A DNA stretch of 64,000 nt. Origin: Rhodoferax sp. OV413 (lineage in GTDB: Bacteria; Pseudomonadota; Gammaproteobacteria; Burkholderiales; Burkholderiaceae_C). Where the stretch lies: positions 124,001 through 188,000 of the forward strand of contig CAMAWD010000001.1 of NCBI GenBank assembly GCA_945861785.1, in the 5' to 3' direction. Of the stretch, positions 50,136 to 59,203 are shown one piece after another. The translations under genes were made by a program, and so were the position numbers. The number at the start of each line of letters is the position of its first letter. Positions within the stretch are counted from its first letter, which is position 1. The notes under the pieces were generated by a model. It was not told the DNA's origin. It was given only the letters and a program-made list of their open reading frames with translations, and made no database searches.

Positions 50136-50591
50136 ATGACACGACTTTCACGCACCCTGCTTGTCGCTGCACTGCTTGCCGCTGCAGCCGGCGCACCGAC
50201 CTTCACGTCGGCACAAGCCCCCCAAAAGCCACCAGCCGCCGCGGCCGGAATGAAAGGCAATGCCGACCACATGGCGGCCATGGATGGCCAGATGAAAGCC
50301 ATGCGCGAGATGCACGACAAGATGGTCAACGCGAAAACGCCCGAGGAGCGCAACGCCCTGATGGCTGAACACATGAAGGCCATGCAGGGCGGCATGGCCA
50401 CGATGGGCATGATGGGCGGCGCCGGCATGGGTGGCATGGGTGGCATGGGCGGTATGGGTGCGATGCAAGGCGGCAAACCGATGCCGGGCGACATGAACCA
50501 GCGCCAGCAGATGATGGAAAAACGCATGGACATGATGCAGTCCATGATGCAGATGATGATGGACCGCATGCCTGCCACACCGGCAAAATAG
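50136..50591 (+). CDS. Exported Met-rich protein, putative copper binding
   Basis: Signal peptide; MATMGMMGGAGMGGMGGMGGMGAM; MMEKRMDMMQSMMQMMMDRM. Confidence 0.7.
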   Translation: MTRLSRTLLVAALLAAAAGAPTFTSAQAPQKPPAAAAGMKGNADHMAAMDGQMKAMREMHDKMVNAKTPEERNALMAEHMKAMQGGMATMGMMGGAGMGGMGGMGGMGAMQGGKPMPGDMNQRQQMMEKRMDMMQSMMQMMMDRMPATPAK

Positions 50592-50681
50592 GCGTCTCAC
50601 AGGCCCGGTCGGCACGGCGGGCGTGATCAGGCCGTGCTGGTGGGGACTGCTACCACCCTCTGAAATTTCTAGGAGATCCGT

Positions 50682-51158
50682 ATGCGAAGACGATTCATCA
50701 TCCAGGCTGGCGCTATTGCGCTCGGTACCTTGGCCGTGGCGAGCCCGGTCATGGCCTTGGCGGCGGGCAAACCGCAGTTGGAAGTCTGGAAGTCGCCCAC
50801 CTGCGGGTGTTGCCACGACTGGATCGCGCACCTGCAGGCCAATGGGTTTCAGGTCGCGGTGCATGACGTGAGCGAGGCCGCCAAGGCCGGCCAGCGACTC
50901 AAACTCGGCATGCCCGACAAGTTCGGCTCGTGCCACACCGGGCTGATTGACGGCTATGTGGTGGAAGGCCACGTGCCAGCGCGCGAGATCACCCGTTTGC
51001 TCAAGGAACGGCCCAAGGCCGTGGGCCTCGCCGTGCCTGGCATGCCGGTGGGCTCGCCTGGCATGGATGGGCCCGTGTACCAGGGGCGCAAGGATGCGTA
51101 TGCCGTGTTGTTGGTGCAGCGGGATGGAAACGCCGCAGTGTTCCAGTCTAACCGCTGA
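50682..51158 (+). CDS. DUF411 family metal-binding protein
   Basis: LEVWKSPTCGCCHDWIAHLQANGFQVAVHDV..SCHTGLIDGYVVEGHVPAREITRLL. Confidence 0.9.
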   Translation: MRRRFIIQAGAIALGTLAVASPVMALAAGKPQLEVWKSPTCGCCHDWIAHLQANGFQVAVHDVSEAAKAGQRLKLGMPDKFGSCHTGLIDGYVVEGHVPAREITRLLKERPKAVGLAVPGMPVGSPGMDGPVYQGRKDAYAVLLVQRDGNAAVFQSNR

Positions 51159-51183
51159 TTCGGATGGGGCTGAGCCCGCGCCC

Positions 51184-52131
51184 TCAGTCCGCCTGAAACC
51201 CCGACGCCTTGATCACCGGGTTCCAAACAGCCTTGTCGGAGGCCAGCCGGCGCGCCATGTCATCGGCTGACCCAGGCGCGACGCTCAGCCCGAGTTTCTC
51301 GAGCCGGTCGGATATGTCAGGCGCCTTCAATGCCACCTGCAGCGCCGCGTTGAGCCTGTCCACGGCGGAGCGCTGCATGCCGGCCGGGCCGAACAGGCCG
51401 AACCACGCGACAGCGTCGATGTCGATGCCCTGTTCCTTGAAGGTGCCCACCCCCGGGAACTGCGGGCTGCGCTTTGCGCCGCTGAGCGCCAGCACCCGCA
51501 ACTTGCCGGCGCGGTGGTTTTCGGCGAACTCGGCCGGCGTGTCGAAACCGATCGGAATCTGGCCTCCCAGCAGGTTTACCACCATGGGCGCGCCGCCCTG
51601 GAACGCAACGTGGGTCAGCTTGAGCTTGGCTGCCGAGGCCAGCAATTCACCGAGGAAATGCGGCATCGAGCCCGCCGCCGGTGAGCCGTAGTTGGCCAGG
51701 GCCGGGTTGGCGCGCAGCCAGTCGATCAGCTCTTTCATGTTGGTGGCCGGAGTCAACGGCCCCGCTGCCAACGCCAGCGGGAAACTGACCACATTGCCCA
51801 CCGGCGTGAAGTCGGTCGTGGTGTCGTACTTGATGCTGCGAAACACCGCCGGCTGCACCACCATCGCGGCAAACGGCACCAGCATGAGGGTGTTGCCGTC
51901 GGGCGCGGCGTCCTTGACCACCTGGCTGGCAATGCGCCCGCCGGCGCCGGGCCGGTTTTCTACCAACACCGGCGTGCCGAGCACATCCTTCATCTTGTCT
52001 GCGATGGAGCGCGCCGTGACGTCGGCAGAGCCGCCGGCCGGGAACCCGACCAGGATCCGGACCGGGGCCTGGGCCCAGGCGGTGTGGGCAAACACCAAGG
52101 CGAGTCCCAATAAGGCATGGCGCAACAGCAT
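51184..52131 (-). CDS. Bug-type substrate-binding protein
   Basis: APVRILVGFPAGGSADVTARSIADKM..LVENRPGAGGRIASQVV. Confidence 0.92.
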   Translation of the reverse strand: MLLRHALLGLALVFAHTAWAQAPVRILVGFPAGGSADVTARSIADKMKDVLGTPVLVENRPGAGGRIASQVVKDAAPDGNTLMLVPFAAMVVQPAVFRSIKYDTTTDFTPVGNVVSFPLALAAGPLTPATNMKELIDWLRANPALANYGSPAAGSMPHFLGELLASAAKLKLTHVAFQGGAPMVVNLLGGQIPIGFDTPAEFAENHRAGKLRVLALSGAKRSPQFPGVGTFKEQGIDIDAVAWFGLFGPAGMQRSAVDRLNAALQVALKAPDISDRLEKLGLSVAPGSADDMARRLASDKAVWNPVIKASGFQAD

Positions 52132-52248
52132 GGTGTCTCCGGGCGAAGGGTAAGTTGTGGTCTGCCAGTGTCCTGCTGTTCGCCCGGCTGGTCTATCGGT
52201 AGTTGCCCGATGGCTGGCGCGGTCGGCCGTGCGGGCAGGTGAGGCGCC

Positions 52249-52758
52249 TCAACGCTTCATCCCGGGCATGGCGCCCATTGCGCCATCCGCCTGCCCCATC
52301 AACAACGTCGGGTCGAGCATGCCGAAGATCATCGCGACATGGGCGACCACCAGGAAGATCGCCACGAACGTCGCGTGCAGCTTGAGTTTGTTCTCCTCGT
52401 TGCGCTGCTTGCCGATCACTCCAAGGTCGAGCAGCGCCAGGCCCAGCAATGGCACGATGCCCGACAGGTAGAAACCCACGGCAATGACATCGGCTGCGCC
52501 GCGCCAGCCTCCGGTGCTGGTCAGGGGGACGACGGCTGTGGCCATCAGGTACACGAATACACCGCAGAAATACAGGCCACCGGCAATACTCGCTGTGCGG
52601 TTGATGGTTCTCACGCCGCCGTGGAACTGGCGCGAGAACAGGATATACAACTCGGTGATGGCCACGGTCTCGGCCAGGATGACCGGAACGGCCATGAAAA
52701 GGATCAGGTTCCATGGCTGGTTGCTGGCCAGCAGCTCCATGTAGTGCGTCATGTTCAT
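52249..52758 (-). CDS. Multi-pass membrane protein of unknown function
   Basis: MNMTHYMELLASNQPWNLILFMAVPVILAETVAITELYILFSRQF with several hydrophobic helices. Confidence 0.65.
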   Translation of the reverse strand: MNMTHYMELLASNQPWNLILFMAVPVILAETVAITELYILFSRQFHGGVRTINRTASIAGGLYFCGVFVYLMATAVVPLTSTGGWRGAADVIAVGFYLSGIVPLLGLALLDLGVIGKQRNEENKLKLHATFVAIFLVVAHVAMIFGMLDPTLLMGQADGAMGAMPGMKR

Positions 52759-52834
52759 TTTGAAATCTCCAGGGTGAAAATTGCAGGGCAGCGGCGCTGC
52801 CATCGGCAGGACGGTAGGTACACAAGCAGGAGAT

Positions 52835-53206
52835 TCAGAATCGGGGAGGTCGAGGCTCGGGAGTGACCGCGACCCCGGCCATCACGGGTTCGGTCGGCGT
52901 GGCAAACGCTGTCGGATTGGCAATTCGGGTGCGCGCGACCGTCTGTGCCGCCATGGGTTGCCAGTGGGTGGCGCATGCAACGCAGTCTGCGCAGCCCGAC
53001 CCAAGCCCTTTGTCGGCGGGGGTCTGCCAGACCACAGGGGCTGTACGCGCTTGTGCGGTCGGGGCGTTGTGTATCGCGCTGCCCGGGCCCGCGAGCGATG
53101 CGCCAGTGGGGCAGGCCCATGCGGATGGGGCCGCCAGCAACATGGCACCAGCAAGAAGCAAGCAGCGCAGCATTGAACGCATCAAAACCCCGGTGACCTT
53201 GACCAT
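52835..53206 (-). CDS. Small exported Cys-containing protein, unknown function
   Basis: MVKVTGVLMRSMLRCLLLAGAMLLAAPSAWACPTGASL..GCADCVACATHW. Confidence 0.5.
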   Translation of the reverse strand: MVKVTGVLMRSMLRCLLLAGAMLLAAPSAWACPTGASLAGPGSAIHNAPTAQARTAPVVWQTPADKGLGSGCADCVACATHWQPMAAQTVARTRIANPTAFATPTEPVMAGVAVTPEPRPPRF

Positions 53207-53240
53207 GGCCGGATTTTCCGGACATGGCGCTTGCCCTGCG

Positions 53241-53254
53241 TTGACGGCGATCAA
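53241..53254. promoter_or_regulatory. FNR/Anr-like box TTGACGGCGATCAA
   Basis: One mismatch to TTGAT-N4-ATCAA, about 35 bp upstream of the 53206 start. Confidence 0.35.
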
Positions 53255-53441
53255 GGATGCGCGCGCGCTTGCCCTGCCGCGCGCAGTCGCCCAAATCTGA
53301 ACCCCAACTTCGCCGGCTCGGTAAAAACCCTTTAAAAAGTTTCTTGACTCAGGTCTATATTCCTGTGTGTTTAGGCATATTTAAAATATATTAAGCAAAC
53401 ATCTGGAGCGAATACATGCCAAACATGGAAGAGGTCTGCCG

Positions 53442-53632
53442 ATGAAAAACCCTCGCTGGAAAGGCATATTTCCCACCATCACCACCAAATTCCACGCCGA
53501 CGAAAGCCTGGATCTGGAGGGCACATGCGCCGCCCGCGGTTGCCGCTGGTCGGCGCCGAACGCGAGTTTGTCGAGACTGTCGTGAATACCGCCCTGGCCA
53601 CGCGCCCGGTGCAATACCAGTCCGTTCCCTGA
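53442..53632 (+). pseudogene. DHDPS/NAL-family gene reduced to its N- and C-terminal ends
   Basis: MKNPRWKGIFPTITTKFHADESLDLEGT joined out of frame to RPRLPLVGAEREFVETVVNTALATRPVQYQSVP. Confidence 0.75.
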
Positions 53633-53712
53633 GCATCGCGTGCCTCTCGAAAGGCCGCACATGTGCAAGTCCCCCTGTTCCACTTGGTCCCATAATTTTT
53701 TGAGGTGCTTAT

Positions 53713-54540
53713 ATGAAGATGAAATCCCTCGCGGTGTTGGCTGTAGGTTCCGCGTTGTTGTGCGTCGGCCCAATGGCCTTTGCCAAAGACAAACTTGACA
53801 GCATCATTGAATCGGGCAAGCTGCGCTGCGCCGTGGTGCTGGACTTCCCGCCCATGGGTTCACGCGACAGCAGCAACACGCCCATCGGTTTCGATGTCGA
53901 CTATTGCAATGACCTGGCCAAAGTGCTGGGGGTCAAACCCGAGATCGTGGAAACCCCGTTTGCAGACCGTATCCCCGCGCTGGTCTCCAACCGCGTGGAC
54001 GTCGTTGTCGGCTCTACCTCCGACACCCTGGAGCGCGCCAAGACCGTGGGCATGTCCATCCCCTACTTTGCCTTCACCATGGTGGTGCTCACCCGTGATG
54101 ACAAAAAGATCCAGAACTACAGCGACCTCAAAAGCCACCCGGTTGGCAACACGGTCAGTACCTATGAGGCCATCGCCCTGGAAAAAGACGTGAAAGCATG
54201 GAATGACAAGAAAGGCAGTTTCCTGGCCTTCCCGACCCAGGCCGACACGATTCTGGCCGTCAGTCAGGGCAAAATCGCTGCAACCGTGGCAACCTCCACG
54301 GTGGCATTTGCCTCGATCAAATCGGGCAAATACGACAAGCGCCTCAAAGTCGGTGGCAATGCGCCTTACCCGATCGACTATGTTTCGCTGGTTGTTGCGC
54401 GCAGCGAGTACGGCCTGATCAATTACCTCAACCTGTTTGTCAACCAGCAAGTGCGCACCGGGCGCTACGCAGAGCTGTACAAAAAATGGGTTGGCGAAGG
54501 CAAGGCCCCTGACCTGACCGTGCCCGGCGTCTTTTACTGA
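53713..54540 (+). CDS. Amino-acid ABC transporter periplasmic binding protein
   Basis: LDSIIESGKLRCAVVLDFPPMGSRDSSNTPIGFDVDYCNDLAKVLGVKPEIVETPFADRIPALVSNRVDVVVG. Confidence 0.93.
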   Translation: MKMKSLAVLAVGSALLCVGPMAFAKDKLDSIIESGKLRCAVVLDFPPMGSRDSSNTPIGFDVDYCNDLAKVLGVKPEIVETPFADRIPALVSNRVDVVVGSTSDTLERAKTVGMSIPYFAFTMVVLTRDDKKIQNYSDLKSHPVGNTVSTYEAIALEKDVKAWNDKKGSFLAFPTQADTILAVSQGKIAATVATSTVAFASIKSGKYDKRLKVGGNAPYPIDYVSLVVARSEYGLINYLNLFVNQQVRTGRYAELYKKWVGEGKAPDLTVPGVFY

Positions 54541-54603
54541 TCGGTGCCCGCGCCCACCCTCGGAAGAACATGCTTCTGGTGGGCGCACGAATTGAATTTG
54601 AAT

Positions 54604-56382
54604 ATGCAAACACAAGCCATCCAAGGCGAAGCGCTCACCTCAGGATCGGCCCGGGGGCCGGTACTGTTCAGCGACACCGCACTCAGTTTCTGGGGCGGTG
54701 TCCAGCCCACCAGTGGCGAAGTCATAGACCGCCACCACCCGCTCAGCGGGCAGATCATCACAGGCAAAGTGCTCGCCATCCCCAACGGACGCGGCTCCTG
54801 CACCGGCAGCAGCGTGCTGATGGAAGTCATTCTCAACGGCAATGGCCCGGCGGCCCTTGTGCTCGAACAAGCCGACGAAATCCTGGCCCTGGGCGCCATC
54901 GTGGCCGAACTGGTGTTCGGCCGCGTCTTGCCGGTTGTCAGTGTGGGCAGCGCCGCGTTTGCGCGCCTGCGCCATGCGGCCTGGGCAGATGTGCATGCAG
55001 ATGGCCAAGTGCGCTTGAGCGACACAGCCTTGCCCGTATCGGCAGCGGCAACGGCACCCGAAGTGGCCCCGCTCTCGGGCGCAGCCACTGCCATGCACCT
55101 GACCGCGCAAGACCAGGACATGCTTGCCGGTGGCCAGGGCAAGGCACGCCAGGTCGCGATGCAAATCGTCTTGCGCATGGCGCGCCTGCAAGGTGCGACC
55201 GAGCTGATAGACATCGTGCAAGCCCATATCGACGGCTGCATTTACACCGGCGCGGCCAGTTTGCGCTTTGCGCAGCAGTTGTGCGCATGGGGAGCGCAGG
55301 TCAAAGTGCCCACCACCCTGAATTCGATTTCGGTAGACCAGCGCCGCTGGCGTGCGATGGGCATCGACCCCGGTTTTGGCGAGGCCGCAAGCGCCCTGGG
55401 CCAAGCCTATGTGGACATGGGTGCGCAAGCGAGTTTTACCTGCGCCCCGTACCTGCTCGACAGTGCGCCTCAGGCAGGCGAACACATCGTCTGGGCTGAA
55501 TCCAACGCCGTGGTCTATGCCAACAGTGTGCTGGGAGCCTACACCGCCAAATACGCCGATTTTCTGGACATCTGTATTGCCCTGACCGGACGCGCACCCA
55601 AAGCCGGCTGCCACTTGCCGGGCAACCGCCACGCCATGCTGCGCATCCAGGTGCCCGCCCCGCGCGGCGCAGATGATTCCTACTACCCCTTGCTCGGTTA
55701 CCACGTTGGCTTGCTTTGCGGCACCCACATACCGGTGCTCTGCGGCCTGGAAAATTCCGCGTTGTCCAGAGACGACCTCAAAGCCTTTGGCGCCGCCTTT
55801 GCCACCAGCAGCGCAGCGCCCATGTTCCATATCGTTGGTGCCACGCCTGAGGCGCCCGATGCCGCTACCGCACTGGGCGGTAAAGCGCCAGCCCAGTCCT
55901 TGACGGTCACGCTGCAAGGCCTGCAAAACGCGTGGCGTGAACTGAGCAGTTCGGCCGAGCTGCAGGTGGATCTGGTGGCACTCGGCAATCCACATTTTTC
56001 CGTGACCGAATGCCACGCGCTGGCCCAACTGCTTCAAGGACGCAAGCCCCATCCCGGCACGCAAACCGTGCTCACTCTGGGCCGAGCGGTGAAAGAGCAA
56101 GCCCGGGCGAACGGTGACATTGCGCTGCTCGAAGCCTTTGGTGTGAACCTGATTACCGACACCTGCTGGTGCATGCTCGACGAGCCAGTTGTGCCCGTCG
56201 CGGCCCGCGTCATCATGACCAATTCGGGAAAATACGCGCACTACGCTCCCGGCCTGACCGGCCGCCAGGTGCACTTTGGCTCACTGGCGGCGTGCGCGCA
56301 AACTGCCTGTACCGGCCAGGCGCCGTCGGCCCTGCCCACCTGGCTGACAAGCCAGGCGCAAACAGAAAGCGCCCCCACCTAG
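54604..56382 (+). CDS. Aconitase X (fused DUF126-DUF521), putative cis-3-hydroxy-L-proline dehydratase
   Basis: RGSCTGSSVLMEVILNGNGPAALVLEQADEILALGAIVAEL; VKVPTTLNSISVDQRRWRAMGI; ESNAVVYANSVLGAYTAKYADFLDICIALTGRAP. Confidence 0.87.
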   Translation: MQTQAIQGEALTSGSARGPVLFSDTALSFWGGVQPTSGEVIDRHHPLSGQIITGKVLAIPNGRGSCTGSSVLMEVILNGNGPAALVLEQADEILALGAIVAELVFGRVLPVVSVGSAAFARLRHAAWADVHADGQVRLSDTALPVSAAATAPEVAPLSGAATAMHLTAQDQDMLAGGQGKARQVAMQIVLRMARLQGATELIDIVQAHIDGCIYTGAASLRFAQQLCAWGAQVKVPTTLNSISVDQRRWRAMGIDPGFGEAASALGQAYVDMGAQASFTCAPYLLDSAPQAGEHIVWAESNAVVYANSVLGAYTAKYADFLDICIALTGRAPKAGCHLPGNRHAMLRIQVPAPRGADDSYYPLLGYHVGLLCGTHIPVLCGLENSALSRDDLKAFGAAFATSSAAPMFHIVGATPEAPDAATALGGKAPAQSLTVTLQGLQNAWRELSSSAELQVDLVALGNPHFSVTECHALAQLLQGRKPHPGTQTVLTLGRAVKEQARANGDIALLEAFGVNLITDTCWCMLDEPVVPVAARVIMTNSGKYAHYAPGLTGRQVHFGSLAACAQTACTGQAPSALPTWLTSQAQTESAPT

Positions 56383-56396
56383 GGCTTGCTGCGGCC

Positions 56397-57065
56397 ATGG
56401 TCTTTGACTACTCCTTCCGCTGGCTGGCGGCCTTCAAGGCGTTGCCCGACATGTTGTTGGGCACCTGGTACACGCTGCAGACCACCGTGTTGTCCATGGT
56501 GTTTGGTGTGCTCATTGCGCTGGCGCTCACGGCCATGCAGACCGCCCGCCTGGCGCCGCTGCGCCACTTTGCCAATGCCTGGGTATCGGTGGCGCGCAAC
56601 ACGCCGGCACTGTTCCAGATCTACATGCTGTATTTCGGCCTGGGCGCGTTTGACATCCACCTCAGTTCCGCCTTCGCGTTGCTGGCCGGCATCACCTTCA
56701 ACAACGCAGGTTACCTGACCGAAAACTTCCGGGGTGGCCTGAAAGCCATTCCCCAGACCCAGGTGCGCGCCGCGCGTTCGCTGGGCATGAGCGCGTTCCA
56801 GGCCTACCGGCTGATCGTCGTGCCGCAGCTTCTGCGCATCGTGTTTTACCCCATGACCAACCAAATGGTCTGGGCCATGCTGATGACCTCGCTCGGTGTG
56901 GTGGTGGGCCTGAACAACGACCTCACCGGCGTCACGCAGGCCTACAACGTGTTGACTTTCCGCACCTTCGAGTTTTTCACGATCGCAGCGGTCATTTACT
57001 ACCTGCTGGCCAAAACCATCATGCTCGCGGCGCGCCTGCTGGCCTGGCGTCTGTTCCGCTACTGA
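56397..57065 (+). CDS. Amino-acid ABC transporter permease
   Basis: GTWYTLQTTVLSMVFGVLIALAL..NAWVSVARNTPALFQIYMLYFGLG. Confidence 0.92.
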   Translation: MVFDYSFRWLAAFKALPDMLLGTWYTLQTTVLSMVFGVLIALALTAMQTARLAPLRHFANAWVSVARNTPALFQIYMLYFGLGAFDIHLSSAFALLAGITFNNAGYLTENFRGGLKAIPQTQVRAARSLGMSAFQAYRLIVVPQLLRIVFYPMTNQMVWAMLMTSLGVVVGLNNDLTGVTQAYNVLTFRTFEFFTIAAVIYYLLAKTIMLAARLLAWRLFRY

Positions 57066-57073
57066 GCCGCACC

Positions 57074-57724
57074 ATGCCTGGCACTGACTTTTCCATTTCC
57101 GACCTGCAGTTCATGCTGGCAGGTGCCTGGGTCAGCCTGCAGCTGACACTGTGGGCGATGTTGATCGGCACCCTGGCCGGTGCGGTCTTCGGCCTGCTGC
57201 GTGCCGTGTTTCCGCGGGCCAGTGCTCCGCTGGGCTGGTTGCTGGACGTGTTCCGGTGTGTTCCGCTGCTGATCCAGTTCGTGCTGTTCAATTCCTTCAA
57301 CAGCATTGCCGCCATCAACTGGACTGCCTTTGCCATCGGCTGCCTGGTGCTGGGCATTTACTGCGCTTCTTACTGCACCGAAGTGGTCCGCGGCGGTGTG
57401 CTGGCGGTGCCGCCCAATGTGGTGCGCGCTGCGCGCTCGCTGGGCCTGAGCTACGGGCAAACCTTGCGCTACATTGTTGTTCCCATGGCCGCGCGCGTCA
57501 GCTTTCCGGGATGGATCAACCTCACACTCGGCGTAGTCAAAGACACCTCGTTGGTGCTGTGGATCGGCATCATGGAGCTGCTGCGCGCATCGCAGTCCAT
57601 TGTCACGCGCATCCAGGAGCCGATACTGGTGCTGTCGATTGCCGGGCTGATGTACTACGTCATGAGTTGGGGCATTGCCCGCATCGGCCAGCAGGTCGAA
57701 AAAGGATGGCAGGAAAATGATTGA
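57074..57724 (+). CDS. Amino-acid ABC transporter permease
   Basis: LLDVFRCVPLLIQFVLFNSFNSI..VRAARSLGLSYGQTLRYIVVPMAARVSFP. Confidence 0.92.
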   Translation: MPGTDFSISDLQFMLAGAWVSLQLTLWAMLIGTLAGAVFGLLRAVFPRASAPLGWLLDVFRCVPLLIQFVLFNSFNSIAAINWTAFAIGCLVLGIYCASYCTEVVRGGVLAVPPNVVRAARSLGLSYGQTLRYIVVPMAARVSFPGWINLTLGVVKDTSLVLWIGIMELLRASQSIVTRIQEPILVLSIAGLMYYVMSWGIARIGQQVEKGWQEND

Positions 57725-58439
57725 AATCGACCAGGTACACAAATCCTTCGGCCAGCTCAAGGTGCTCCAGGGCGTGAGCATGACGGTGAACAAGGGGGAG
57801 GTCATCTCGGTGATCGGCGGCTCGGGTTCGGGCAAATCCACCCTGCTGATGTGCATCAATGGCCTGGAGCCGATCCAGCGCGGCACGATTCTCCTGGACG
57901 GTACCAACGTCCACGCCCCGGGCACCAACCTCAACGCCCTGCGCCAGCGCATCGGCATCGTGTTCCAGCAATGGAATGCATTTCCGCACCTCACCGTGCT
58001 CGAAAACGTGATGCTTGCGCCGCGCAAAGTGCGCGGCCTCAGCGCCATCCAGGCCGAAGAGCTGGCGGTCAACCAACTCAGCCATGTGGGGCTGCGAGAC
58101 AAGCTCAAAGTCTTCCCGGGCAAGCTCTCGGGCGGCCAGTTGCAACGCATGGCGATTGCCCGCGCGCTGGCCATGTCGCCGGACTACATGCTGTTTGACG
58201 AAGTCACTTCGGCGCTGGATCCGCAACTGGTGGGCGAAGTGCTCGACACCTTGCGCATGTTGTCAGACGAAGGCATGACCATGGTTTTGGTTACCCACGA
58301 AATCCGCTTTGCGCGCGACGTTTCCGACCGCGTGGCGTTTTTCCGCAACGGCGTGATCCACGAAATCGGCGCCCCGCAGCAGGTCATCGACGACCCGCAG
58401 CGCCCGGAAACCGCCGAGTTCCTCAAGTCCTCGCACTGA
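57717..58439 (+). CDS. Amino-acid ABC transporter ATP-binding protein
   Basis: [54 protein letters not shown]. Confidence 0.96.
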   Translation: MIEIDQVHKSFGQLKVLQGVSMTVNKGEVISVIGGSGSGKSTLLMCINGLEPIQRGTILLDGTNVHAPGTNLNALRQRIGIVFQQWNAFPHLTVLENVMLAPRKVRGLSAIQAEELAVNQLSHVGLRDKLKVFPGKLSGGQLQRMAIARALAMSPDYMLFDEVTSALDPQLVGEVLDTLRMLSDEGMTMVLVTHEIRFARDVSDRVAFFRNGVIHEIGAPQQVIDDPQRPETAEFLKSSH

Positions 58440-58488
58440 ACGCGCCCGCAGCACCGGTTCAACTTCACCCACCAGCACCCTGACAGCC

Positions 58489-59187
58489 ATGCAAACCATT
58501 GAAGTGATCGACTCGCACAGCGGCGGTGAACCCACGTGTTTGGTGATCTCCGGTTTTCCGGACCTGGGCAGGGGCAGGCACACCATCGAAACCCCGGTCG
58601 GCAATGTGCAAGCCACGCTGCATGAAGACGGTTCTGTCAGCGTGTGCAACGTAGCGGCCAGGCACCACTTGCACCAAGTTACGCTTGATGTGCCGGGTTG
58701 CGGCAGAGTACATGGCGACGTGGCTTGGGGCGGCAACTGGTTTTTTCTCTGCAGCGACCATCGCCAGCGTGTTTCTAGCGACAACCTGGCCAGCCTGAGC
58801 AGCTACAGCATCGCGCTGCGCCATGCGTTGTTGGCCCAAGGCATCACTGGCACAGATGGTGCCGAGGTTGACCACATCGAACTCTTTGGCCCGGATGACC
58901 AGGGTGCCGACCGCCGCAACTTTGTGCTCTGCCCCGGCAACGCTTGCGACCGCCCACCCTGCGGCACCGGCACCAGTGCCAAAGTGGCCTGCCTGGCCGC
59001 CGACGGCAAGCTCGCCCCCGGCGCCGCCTGGACGCAAGCCAGCATCATCGGGAGCCGGTTCGAAGCGAGCTACGTGTTTGAAAACGGCGAGGTCATTCCC
59101 ACCATCCGAGGGCGTGCGTACATCAGCGCAGAGGCCAAACTGGTGCTCGACCCGCAGGATCCCTTTGTCTGGGGCATCCGCCCGTGA
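58489..59187 (+). pseudogene. Proline racemase / hydroxyproline 2-epimerase family protein with in-frame internal deletion
   Basis: [24 protein letters not shown] joined to [33 protein letters not shown] retained, CGHGT motif missing; 232 aa. Confidence 0.8.
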
Positions 59188-59203
59188 TGCAGGCCGCAGT
59201 GCA

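Noticed and set aside
54640-56274. 544-aa minus-strand ORF opposite aconitase X
   Set aside because: Antisense of a clear AcnX reading frame
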